The notes under the pieces: model-generated | Databases searched by the model: none | What the model was told of the DNA's origin: nothing | The model's input: only the letters and a program-made list of their open reading frames with translations | Assembly: GCA_030789695.1 (NCBI GenBank) | Contig: CM061141.1 | Location: 166,167,079 to 166,231,078, forward strand | Source: Scilla litardierei | Lineage: Eukaryota; Streptophyta; Magnoliopsida; Asparagales; Asparagaceae | Direction: 5' to 3' | Length of the DNA: 64,000 nt | Program-made: the position numbers and the translations under genes | Shown: positions 20,986 to 32,021 of the stretch, piece after piece | Layout of the letters: each line of letters opens with the position of its first letter | How positions within the stretch are numbered: the stretch's first letter is position 1

Positions 20986-23279
20986 TTAGTCTGCATGATG
21001 ATCTAGGACTGCGACGTTTTTCAAATGAATGCCTTTTAAATGCATGCTAAAATTTTTAACTTTATGCGATATTGGTAAAAATGAAACCTTTTTCATTTGA
21101 GATGATTTTTAAAATTCTTTTATGCAATAAAATTATTTTTGGAACATTGAAATTTTATGATGATTTTAAAACATAGTTTATGTAATGAAAATTATATGAT
21201 AATTTTTATGAAACTGTTTTAAGTTTTAAAATCATGCTTTTAAATTTAAGTGTTAAATTTAGTTGCACATTAATTATTTATGGGATAAATTTTTTTAATG
21301 TGTTGATGCATGTTTAATAATTATGGGATGATTGTTAAACAGTTATAAACCTTTTATGAGATATCTAGGTTAATAATTGCATGCTAATTTTATAGTTGAT
21401 AAAGTTAGATTATGTTTTAATAGACATGCTTCATTATGTGATAATTGCTGAAACCTTTTAGGTTGGCCATTAAAATCTATTTGAAATTTATAAGATATAT
21501 TTTAAATGACATGATTTGTTTTAATAATCATTACAACCTTTTAAAACCTAATTCCTGATTAGGGTAGTCCTTTAACAACGATTATTATTTTAATCGTTAT
21601 TATAATATTCTCATTAAAAGACTACACTTTAAAGTGTTGTAAATGATTTATTAAAATCCTAATAACGATTAGGATAGCACGTAGACCTTATAGTTGATAA
21701 GGACTTAATAAAGGCTATTAACAAATCCTAAAATTTTGAATTTTAAAGATTCAACTAGTTGATAGGATTAATTAGTTGTTAATAAAAGCCTTTTAGTTTA
21801 CGGCACGCATATATAAATGACAAGCTTCATTCAATGGACCATGATCCGGTCAATGTGCTTGGCTAAGTTTGTTGGATCACCCTAGTTAGTCAAAGGGATA
21901 AGTGATCCTGGCTTAGTCAATGCCCGGGCCGTGTTTCCCTGGACCGCAATGACGCAAATCATGATTATATGACACCCTGGATTATATCTAAGTCAATTAC
22001 GTTTAAAATATTTTTCAAGATTAGTCATAGCCCTCCTTACTTTTGGAATTTGGAAACCAGGGATTTCATGTTATAATTGTTGAGTCAACTCAAGCTGTAA
22101 CATGAATATCTTTTGGAAACCAATTCTATTAAACATGTGATGTAGCCCGACTTAACCCAAACCTTCACGTCGTGAATCAACTGAGTGCCGGTGTAAGTTA
22201 GGATTGGACGCGAAAGTAAGGGTCCGACTAGACTAGTCTTTATGATTTGTTGAGTCAACTCAAGGTCATAAGTGACTAGGGGTAAAAATCGATGAGGGGA
22301 TCACATTCGATTTGATTGATGAAGAGTCGTCTACCGATCGCAGAGTTGAGCAGCTTGTTGAGTTAACTCAAGGTTGTTAGACTCAGGGTGGTCGGATCCC
22401 TTTCCTATTATATTTAATTTGATTAAATCGTTCATTATTATAGCTTAAAATGATCACTAAAAATAGTGGGAGGATATAGTTACATAAAAGACATTCTATC
22501 TATATTTAAAAAACTTGAACATATGCCAAACTAGGATAAGTCTATGTTTACCGATGGAATAAAAAAACATAATATTCTAAGAGAATAAGTTAACTGATCA
22601 AAATGGTCGATATCAAGTTAAATTCTAATTGATAGAATAAACTACATTCTCGTTGACATTAAAATGACCTTTTTAAGAACAGACCTAAGGAATATGATGT
22701 CATTAAGTTCTGAGTCCAACAAAATAAATGCACGCTACATGTCACTCGCCTCTATATGGGGCATCTGGAACATATTAATGTTCAAAAGCAAGTTTCTCCA
22801 TACAATTTGTTGAGTCAACTCAAGGTTGTATGGAAAATGGTTTCGATCCGCAAGGTTCGAAACTTCGATCAAACTATTTGATTTGAAGATGAGTGCATGA
22901 GCAGTAAATACCATGTATCCAAATTAGATCCTGAGTAAAGCAACTTGTTGAGTCAACTCAAGGTTGTGAAGCTCAAGTGTTTGGAAACGTTAGGTGTTTG
23001 TACAGCTAGTAATTTTTTTGTAACATTTAATATCTAAATGAGATTTCGAAAAGGAAGAAGGCACTCAGGAAAGTCAATTGAGTAAGATAGTTTTATTTAT
23101 CATTAGTAAAGGCATAAATAGGAGGAACTGAAAATGTGGCAGATTTGATGACACAACTTTATACAAAAGGATAACACATTTTTGGCGAATGTTATCACAT
23201 TGCTTCAGAAGTAATGAGTAATATGTATAACGACAATATATTAAATGTTAATATGAATATACAAGATAGTAGAAAACTT
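20986..23279 (+). other. Element Y leader and decayed gag region
   Basis: AT-rich, no open frame, no gag motif recognisable. Contains five copies of a short inverted-repeat motif, annotated separately. The expected gag either decayed beyond recognition or is absent. Confidence 0.5.
22080..22961. repeat. Five dispersed TTGAGTCAACTCAA hairpin motifs
   Basis: Copies start at 22080, 22251, 22358, 22810 and 22948, mostly within a longer shared context TTGTTGAGTCAACTCAAGGT. The core has 6-bp arms (TTGAGT, ACTCAA) around CA. The third copy, TTGAGTTAACTCAA, is a perfect palindrome. Spacing is irregular. Confidence 0.85.
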
Positions 23280-24610
23280 ATATGGCAAAATAGACTTGGC
23301 TGTATCATAGAGACTAAGCTTCACAAGTCACATAAAGAGGGGTCTGACCTATCGTATTATGAAGTCTACGGACACTTGTGAATCTTATTCTCAAAAGTAT
23401 GATGGCCGAAACTCCTTCTGTAAGACAGTGGGAGAATGAGTTGTTGAACTCAATCTCGTACATACTGATGTACTCGAGTCTAGATTAGCAAGAATAAGTT
23501 ATTCTTATTTTATTAAGACACGTGTTCTTGATGAAACAAAAGTCTGATAAAATAGAGAACAAAACACAAAAGCATTTGAACTGATTCGATTAGATCGTAA
23601 ATTCGGATATTAGCTGTATAAATCTTGCATAAATTAAAAGAAAATGTGATTTTCTCTCAGGTCAAGGCTCTTAACATATCGGTGTGTTGAAGAGCATGAA
23701 TTGCACGTTGTTAGATATGGTGCGGTGCATGCCTGGTGACTCTGAGTTATAGTCCTCCCACTGGGTTAAAGCCCAGATAAAAATACTTAGGTTTTGATAA
23801 GGTTCTATGAGAACATTATCCATAAGGTATTCATTAAATCAATCGTTAGGAAGTTAAAGGATTACTCGAGTCTCGTAAGACAAAAAGCCGAGTTAGACAG
23901 CATAGTCGATGATTGTCTAAGATAACTTCTAGAATGAAATTCAGAGTAGAGATCTAATTAACAACTTGATGCAATAAGTCCGTGCACGTAAATAAAGTAT
24001 GGACTTTAGTTTACGTGCCCAAAAGAAAATGTTTCTTAATGTCTACAAGTAAATCTTCAAGTTAGAAGATTGGTGCAGAAAGGAAAATAGTGAAGTACAA
24101 TTACGTTGGTTGAGAACGTTTTCATCATAATTCCTATAAACGGATTATGTTGAAACCGTCTCGCCAGCAGATGCGTACAAATCTACTCGGACCGAACTCG
24201 ATGTAAACGCTCATGATAACCATGAAAACTGGAGCATTCATTTGTAGTTCATTTTCTAAATATGATTTAGAAGAACGAACTTATATGAATTGACCAGAGA
24301 GTTTTCAAGGTCAGTGGGAGCGAATAAAGTACATGCGAGGCATCAAGGGGCTGGAACATATTTTTGACAAAGTGGTCAAAAGAGTTTGACACTTTTGAAT
24401 ATGAATCGTCTAAAATGACCAGTAACTATATATAAATTGTTATCGTAAGGTACGATGAGTTGGATGAGATCCAGGAAAATTAAATGGATTCCGTAGGACC
24501 AAAAGAATTATTTGGATGAGATTCAAATGGTTGGTCTAGCATTAACTTAGAAAACCCCCTTAGACGGTTTAGCAGATCCACTCACGAAGGCTCTACCACG
24601 TGAAGTCTAG
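23280..24610 (+). pseudogene. pol: Element Y pol relic (integrase, RT, RNase H)
   Basis: Recognisable words in copia order, heavily mutated: LWQNRLGCI followed by KLHKSHKEG (integrase zinc region, 23280-23330), a CTLLDMVRCM-like segment (about 23690), an RT-start-like segment near 23990, and ADPLTKALPREV (about 24572-24607), the RNase H end. There is no open frame of 60 codons, so this is an old or non-autonomous copy. Confidence 0.65.
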
Positions 24611-25800
24611 AAAGACTTATGTGTAAAAACGGTATGAGATACCAAGATAAATGGGCCTGACTGCAAGTGGGAGAGGTTTGGAGATGTATGCCCTCGAGGC
24701 ATACATCTCTGTATAATTGTACAAATATCTTGTTCAAAATAACAGTAAGTTGTTTGGTAGAAATTTATCTAAGTTAATCATAATGTAGTTATCATTAGAT
24801 ATTAACTTAGGTAAAGTCCCGAGACTTAATGCAAGGTCAAACATGTATCGAGATGAGTATCTCGATCATGGAGAAATGCGTGACCGTCTGTAGCATAAGT
24901 CTAAAAGGGTTTGTGGTCATTGATGTTTCGAGAAAAGAATATCGAAACATCGGATAGACTATTGTGTCTTAGTCTTCACCGTATAGCGGTAATGATGATC
25001 TCATGATCGTTTGACTTGGCGAAGTCGAAAACGAGACACAGGTGCTCATTGGAGAATGAGTTCACTGAACGACCCATCCAGAGTTGTCATATGGTTATGA
25101 TTGACCTATCTATCAATGATAACTCTTAGTGATGATAGGTAAGTTGGTCTTTTGACTTGAGGTCATTGTACGAACCTGTGCGTGAACGATGTCACTTAGA
25201 TCACTGACCTAGCTTCGAGGCAAGGCATGTCGAAAGGTCTTTGGTTGGGTGGCATTTGAAGCGTACGAGGAGAGTAATGACCAAGAGAGGATTCGTCTCT
25301 CCCGGTCAATGTGAGTTAGTGTCGTAGAGTTAATTCGGTCTTTAGTGAAAACTCTGGCCAGAGTATGTTGGAAGATGTACAATATTATTAGACTAAAGAT
25401 CGATGGAGACTAATCGGATTCGTGCTATTGGGGTTGACAGTTTTCCGTACCATAGGTTTGAACTAAACGACATAGTTTAGAAGAAGAGACTATAACTGCA
25501 GAATCCATCACGGACACATTCAGGGTGGTCCCGACAATACTCATATCGATGAGTTAACCACATAAGTATGATACTGAAATAGGAACGATAACTGCTACTC
25601 ATGGTCACTGCCATCTGGGGCTTCGAGCCCCACTTGTAGTAGGGTCAGGCTGTAGGGTCTCACATAGAGTTCGAACTTCGTCTAGTAATAGGTAGAAACA
25701 TTAGGGAGAATATGCATTTGATGCAAGGGATAGAACACTACAAGGAGTTTGTAGTTATCTTCTGCATTCGGGATAAATGATCCTGAGTGCAAGTGAGAGA
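24611..25800 (+). other. Element Y 3' non-coding region
   Basis: About 1.2 kb between the RNase H end and the 3' LTR with no coding similarity. Its beginning (24662-24693) repeats its end (25788-25821): polypurine-like TGCAAGTGGGAGAG followed by an LTR-start-like GATGTATGCCCTC. The functional tract is AAGTGAGAGA before 25801. Confidence 0.65.
24681..24709. repeat. Perfect 12-bp inverted repeat at a false LTR start
   Basis: GAGATGTATGCC and GGCATACATCTC are separated by CTCGA. The left arm equals the LTR start words of element Y. A hairpin is likely in RNA. Confidence 0.85.
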
Positions 25801-26345
25801 TATTGGAGGATGTATGCCCTCAGATCATTTATATCTGATGCAAATGATATGTTAAGCTTAGATAGGGGACTATTTTGCATGTGATACAAATGGAGTTAAA
25901 TGTGTCTTAAATTATTTAAGACCATATTTAATATATAAACGTGTTGAAAAGGTTACCTGGATGACGGGATTGTCCCGCTCTAAACGCATGTTTAAACCGC
26001 GTCAAAAACGGAGTCCAAATGCACAAGTTAGAGCCAAAACAAGTCAGCCTAAACTGTTGGACTGAACCCAGCGAAAATGAAGGCCCACCAAGCCCGAAGT
26101 TTCTAGTTAGGGTTTTTGAAACCCGGGATTTTTTTTGACGGATGGACTTTCCATCTTTGAATGGTTTTTGGCTAACTTTGAGACGGCGTTTGAGGAGTCA
26201 AACGACGTCGGATTGATTGGTCGTTTTTTCCTACACGTTCACCGTTCAACCCTCTTCGATTTGATAGGTTGTATCAAGATTGCAGCTCAACGATGATGAA
26301 GTTTGGCCTTTATGAAAGGCAAACTAACTTGAACTATTTAACTCC
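25801..26345 (+). repeat. Element Y 3' LTR, part before Z
   Basis: Matches 19784-20328. It ends at target ACTCC (26341-26345), which is duplicated at 37359-37363 on the other side of Z. Confidence 0.93.
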
Positions 26346-28016
26346 TGACGTCCCCCCCGGGTTTTTAACTCATAAGAGTGCAGTTGGATTGGGGGATACC
26401 AGATTTAAAATATTTGTACCGCAAGTACACGGTGTTGTAGTGTGGCTTGGGGGTCGAACACAGGGAGGCGTGGTTGTGCTTGTTTCTAAGAGGAACCAAT
26501 TCACCCTACGGGCGAGCTAGCCCGATCGATCGATGGTTTGTCACGGAATTTAAATACGGAGGATAAACAATATAAAGGTGAAACCTAGGACTTCGGTTTC
26601 CACCCTATCATGTGTTCTCGCTATTACACCCTGCGGATAGGAAAACAATCGGAATTAGGGTTTAGTGGTGAGACGTTGCCTTTAAGAGTGGTACCAGCGT
26701 CCCATGGGCCCGATATTCCGGTGGATGCCCAGGATGATACGTCGGACTACCCGGGTTCGGTTGGTGGGCATTCTCATGTCCATTAACACCGACCGACTCC
26801 GGGAGCACCAAGCTCGCAACGATAACTCTCACCATCTCGTCCTGCCGCTCCCGCGCGCTAGGATTCAATGTCTATGCTAAGGGCATGAGCTGTGGCTAGG
26901 GAGTCAGCCGCCAAGTTTATTCCCCTTTGGCCATACGGTCAAAGGCGGTCTTTTTCACCCCGATGACAATGAAACACCCCGCGTAACCTCTAAATTCCTA
27001 ATCCATATCGATTTCCTAGTCATATAGACGCATTAAGGAGAACCCACAAAGGGGTTTCCACCAAAATCCCAGATTAGGGAACTACTCACAAATCATGGCT
27101 AAAAAGCGATCTAAACAAAAATCAACCGTAAAAATCATGATCAGATGATTGCAATGACGTAGTAGCAATGCTATTAAGAATATATTAAAGTTTCACAAAG
27201 ATCAGAAGACTTACAAAAACAGTAAAATTCCAGCCGTCACCGTACAAGAAAAAAGACAGAAAAATAACAGCTCTCGTTTCTTAAAACCTAGGGCAACTAT
27301 ATATAGAAAACAACGTCACCCGATCGGTTGAAGTATCAACCGATCGGGTGAGCTGCTACAGCGCTTCAGCATCGACGTTCAAAGCTTTCACCAGCCCGCT
27401 TGGTCCGACCGGTTGGCAGCTCCGGGTCGTCGTTTGGATCTTGCGGCATCAGATGAACCGATCGGTTGAATCATTCAACCGATCGGTTGGAATTGTCCTC
27501 AAAATTGATAGAGACTTTCGTTGATTTGGCACGGTCAGCGGACGTCGGTTGAGCTCTCCGGATCGTCTTTTGGCAGAAACGGCTACAGATGAACCGATCG
27601 GGTGAGATGTCACCCGATCGGTTAGAATTCAGCTCCAAGTTGGCCGAGATCTATGCTGTGCTCAACCGGTCGGCAAACCGGTCGGTTGGTGTTCTTCTCA
27701 CTCCAGCCTATGTCCGGGTCAGACACGCGTGCATCACCCGATCGGTTGGCTGTGTCCAACCGATCGGGTGAGGGCTGAAAAATGACGATCTTCGTCGTTT
27801 GACCCCCTGGATCACGCGTGACTCCTCCCGTTGCTCCGAGGACTCATAATATCTTCGTTATATGTCCCCAACACTGGCGATCTCCTGCAAATACTCAAAA
27901 ACACCAAAAAGTGAAAAAAAACTAAAAATCCCAAGAAAATGGGCACGAGACGACGGAAAACAACGGAAAAACACAAAGAAGACGTGCGTGAATATATAAA
28001 ATATAAACACACGTCA
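26346..28016 (-). repeat. Element Z 3' LTR (1671 bp)
   Basis: Matches 35693-37358 throughout. On the - strand it starts TGACGTGTG and ends GGGGGACGTCA. Confidence 0.93.
27298..27774 (-). promoter_or_regulatory. Palindrome cluster and TATA box in the Z 3' LTR
   Basis: About twelve CCGATCGG-type motifs (27317-27774) lie upstream, on the - strand, of TATATATA (27298-27305), 11 bases from the nearest motif. Same layout as the X LTR. Confidence 0.75.
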
Positions 28017-28031
28017 AAATCCCCCAAGCTG
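28017..28031 (-). other. Polypurine tract of element Z
   Basis: On the - strand AGCTTGGGGGATTT directly precedes the LTR start at 28016, the same word as in X. Confidence 0.88.
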
Positions 28032-28086
28032 AACCCTTTCTCGTCCTCGAGGAAGACGAGTGAGAGTAGGAGCTCGGAGGGAGAAA

Positions 28087-28133
<47 letters not shown>

Positions 28134-29662
28134 AAAATCCTAAATCACCCATCAGGGCCAACAAAATCAAACACCCATGCTAAACAAGCATTCGACAAAA
28201 CACATCACTAAACCGAGGAAATGTGAGTCCAAACAAGTGTCGTGGGCCCACGCGGTGAAGCGCGAGTGAGTGTGGTCACGTGCTAGCAGACGGTGTTACT
28301 ATCTACAATGTGCAATAAAGCTCCATATACACATATCCAAGGAAAGACCCAAATATCGATTCGAATCGAAATAAGCGGTGAATATATAGCCCAAGCATGC
28401 ATGAGAACAGAGTAAGAATCGAAGCGTATCATGCGTCAGGGACTCCACAGCTAGGGACTAGGAAATCACCACTCTATCACCTAGATAATAGCTAGGAAGT
28501 TCCTATTCCAAGTGTTTTCGAAAACGATGGAGGTTGAGAAGATGTGGAGTAGAACACTCGGTGTAAATTCTCGCCTTCCCTTTATTCTCGGTAGGTAGGA
28601 AAATATTCACACATGAATTTTTTTGGGTTTTGGATATATGTATTTTTTTGGGTTTTTGGCTATACATATATATTTATTTATTTATTTTCTTTTCTCTTTT
28701 CTTTTCTTTTTGGGTTTTTCTTTTCTCTCTCTCTCTTTTTCCTTTGGATTTTTGGATTTTTGGGTATATACATGCATACTCTCCCAAGTGGGAGAACGGT
28801 ACACGACGAGGGGATTTGCACCAAGTAAAATAAAAAAGAAATCGGATTCTAGACACTTGGGCAAAGGAGATTTTCTTCGCTAATCAGAGCATAGGCTAAA
28901 TGGTTTATCCTAGTCCTAACTTTGGGATCCCGACACATGCGAAATGAAGTATACGATATAAATATAGCATGCATATAGAAGCAGACAGGAGAAGCAAATA
29001 CCGCATATTCAAATCGAAGCATGATAATCTAGGGGCCATCCCAGGACAGGTATATAAATCAAAATCACAAAGTAGAAGCACAATGTAAGCTAAACACGAC
29101 ACTCGACTCACATAAAAGCAAAATGGACCCACGATGCATAAAATGCAAGAGGACTCAGCTTCCTAGGATTAGTGAATGTGATTATCGAAGCCATGCTAGG
29201 TGTGTGTGTGATTCTGTGGCAATTCATCATTTGGGGTCATCTCTAGGAGAGAGAGGAGAAAAGATGAGAAAAAAAGAAAAACACGGTGAAAACGACTCAA
29301 AAACGAAGAAAAAGACACAAATGACTCACGAAGTGTGACTCCCCCAACCTGAACCTTGCATTGCCCTCAATACAATAAAAGTAAATACTGGAGGGCAATG
29401 AAAATGGGGGGAAATACGCACTGACACAAAGAGAATAAAAAACGAGAAAAATGCACATACGAAACTGAAAAATAAAGAAAAAGAAGAAAAAAGAAATATG
29501 GAAGATAAAAGATAGAAAATCACACCACACGACATATATAACCAATCACACCACACAGAAAAACACGACAAAACACACAAAATTCGACTTTCCCCAAGCT
29601 GGACATGATAGTGCTAGCAATAAGATATGATCATGAAGAAGCAGAAATATGCTAGGGGAAAG
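28032..29662 (-). other. Element Z 3' non-coding region with extra polypurine copies
   Basis: Conserved with 4864-6640 of X. Holds two further tract copies, at 29340-29350 (AGGTTGGGGGA) and 29589-29600 (AGCTTGGGGAAA). T-rich frames at 28613-28883 and 29297-29580 are low-complexity artefacts. Confidence 0.75.
28089..28129. repeat. (GA)n microsatellite
   Basis: About 20 GA units near the 3' polypurine tract of Z. The matching place in X (about 6565-6590) has only a short CTCTTTCTCTCT stretch. Confidence 0.95.
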
Positions 29663-30891
29663 TCAATCGGAGTCGCTTTCGGTAGAATGGTAAGGAGATG
29701 GCGAGGAGGGTGGTGAATAATGGAGGAAGGAATCCTCTGAGGACAAAGGAGAGGGTGTGTGAATAGGAGAGGGAGGAGCAACAGGCTGGACCACCAGAGG
29801 ATCGAAATTTATCGGTGATCGTGGTGGATAACGATGGCACCGGGTGAACCGACACACAGGTGCCAATCGGGAGGATCCAAGGGTGGAAAGTGTACGAGTG
29901 TGGCGTACCAAGGATCCGGGTAGAACTCACATGGTAGATATGAAATGCGAATGGGGAGGCGCTCCGAAGATGAGGGTGAGAGGATGGCAAAAGGAGTGTT
30001 GGCAGGACTGTAGAGGTAGACTGCACGCTCCTCACCAAAGGGAGTTAGCATACCGATTTCGATCAAGTAGTCGCGATCGATACGGCTACGTCCCGGTAGA
30101 ATAGGGAGGTGGGGCAGCAGCATCAAAACACAGCTGACAATAAGAGTAATCATCCCACCGTAGTAGATAGATCCAGAGGTTGCGCGGCTAACAGATAAGA
30201 TCTCGTGGATGATCCAATGAGCGGTGTTTATGGGTAATGGGATATGACCATGAATCCTGTCGTGGAACATGGCGTAAAGAAAGAGGAGCTCATACCGGGA
30301 CACCGTGGAAACATCCACGCGGGAGAAAATGGTGTTGGCAAGGAAGCAATGGGCGAAGCGGTAGCACGGATGTATGATGTATGAAGCGAGAGCTACCGAG
30401 GGAAAAGTGTCATATCGGGTGAACCGTTGCAAGACACCATCGTCACGAAAGTAAGAAAAGATATCAGACCGATTGTGAGTTGAACATTCAACATGACGAT
30501 CGGGGTGAGGGAAATTCAGAATATTGTTAAGCTCGTGAAAACTCGTGGAAAAATCGTAATTGAAGGCGCGGAAGGTGAAACCATACTCAGACACTTTCAG
30601 AGAACTGAGAAACTCGAGTTTGAGATTCCTGTGTGTGTGCGTATGGGTATGTAGAAGGTAATCCCAACCTATGAAGCGGAAAAGTACGCTGACGCCCCTA
30701 AAGAGTCCAAGAGATTCGATAGTGGGGGAGTCGGCGAAAAGAGTAGGTCGCATTGGGCAATGAAGAAGGGCTTGCAAACGATCGGATTGCTCTTCAGAAG
30801 AAGGGTTGATGCCAAGGAAAGAAGGGGAAAAAGGGCTGTATATGGGATGTCTGCATGAAGATGAGGCAATCTCCTTTCCCTTCCCGGACAT
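29663..30891 (-). pseudogene. Element Z third ORF (ATHILA/env-position protein), one frameshift
   Basis: The ATG at 30891 (MSGKGKEIASSS) opens about 360 codons to a stop at 29809. A shifted frame then continues with a Pro/Ser-rich tail ending ESDSD at 29663. The body resembles the plant ORF that follows pol in Athila-like elements, whose biochemical role is unknown. A hydrophobic stretch (YYGGMITLIVSCVLMLLPHL) lies near residue 255 but no signal peptide is evident, so I do not call it an envelope. The start was chosen over the upstream in-frame ATG (30987) because X also starts at the equivalent place. Confidence 0.65.
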
Positions 30892-31337
30892 GGTAATGTC
30901 GTGGGTATGAACGATAAAGCGGGGGAGGGTTATTATGATGAGGATAAGGCCGATGAAATAGGTAGACTCAATATCCAAACATTGCATATATGGAAATAAA
31001 TACTAAGAGTGGAAAGAGGTTACCCATCAATGTTGTAAGGTCAAGCACCCGAAAGACCCCACGCCGCATGAGGAAACTAATTGGGAAGCCGCCGCTCGCT
31101 GATCCGACAAGAAATGAATTTTTCGAAAAGTGGGGCTAGGGTTAGGGTTTGGATGATTTGCCGGTGAATGTGTCGATGGGAAGGGTGTTGATGGTAGGGG
31201 AGTATGGGAATGAGTGAAGTTGTGGATTTAGGGGTGGAGGGGTTAATGGAGGAGATCGATTTGGAAGATGGAGAGAGAGAGAGAGAACGTGCGAACAGAA
31301 GTGTGGTGGTCGGATGATTGAAGCCGGGTGAGGTGGG

Positions 31338-31705
31338 GTATGTATAGGGGCGAAGGCGAATCGATCGGGGGATGGTTCACCCGATCGGTTGGGTAAGTTT
31401 CGAAAATTTTCAGTCGGTCAACAGCTACAGGTGAACCGATCGGGTGAGTTTTCACTCGATCGGTTGACCGCTTACCAAATATTCCCGAGGCCACTGTGTC
31501 TTTCACCCGGACAGCCACCCGATCTCTGCTTCTTCTCGCCCGATCGGTTGATTTAATTCTCAAATTTCCCTAGAGCTCTTCAGTGTCACCCGATCTTTCA
31601 CCCGGTCAGACTCGTATACCACCCGATCGGTTCGCAGTTGCGCTGACACAGGCCATCTTCGGATACGTCCCACCCGATCAGTTGAGAGATCAACCGATCG
31701 GTTGG
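31338..31705 (-). promoter_or_regulatory. Internal palindrome cluster and TATA-like box upstream of the Z third ORF
   Basis: About ten CCGATCGG-type motifs (31360-31705) lie upstream, on the - strand, of CCCTATACATACCCC (about 31338-31348). The place and order equal 3719-4075 of X, where the box reads CCCTATAAATACCCC. Candidate internal promoter for the third ORF, about 450 bases ahead of its ATG. Confidence 0.6.
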
Positions 31706-32021
31706 GGGCTTGTAACTTGCAAAGGTTCACAAATAGCCTAAATCCCTCGACGAAAGTTCCCGTTGCTGAATTTATTCATCAAAATAAGAAAAAAAATAAG
31801 CCAAAAAATAAAGGTGAAAGTTTAGAACATGGGTTGCCTCCCATGAAGCGCTTTTGTTTAACGTCGTTTGCTCGACACCTCATTTAGTGGTCAATTCGGA
31901 TCCGGAGGGTTTGAAGACGAGCCATTGGTCGTTGAGATTCCGACAGGAGAGAATGTTGGTTCTCCAACTGCATAATGTTTTAGACGCTGCTCATTGACTT
32001 TGAACGGCTCATCTCTTCACA
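31706..32021 (-). other. Element Z post-pol segment
   Basis: Carries the same GGGAGGCAACCCATG and AACGACGTTAAACAA words found at 3540-3590 of X. No gene. Confidence 0.7.

Noticed and set aside
28613..28883. Hydrophobic open frames suggesting a small membrane protein
   Set aside because: T-rich simple sequence in the Z 3' region. The same type of frame appears in X on the other strand.
29809..30891. Calling the Z third ORF a retroviral envelope
   Set aside because: No signal peptide or C-terminal anchor is evident. The hydrophobic stretch is internal and the family is of unknown function.
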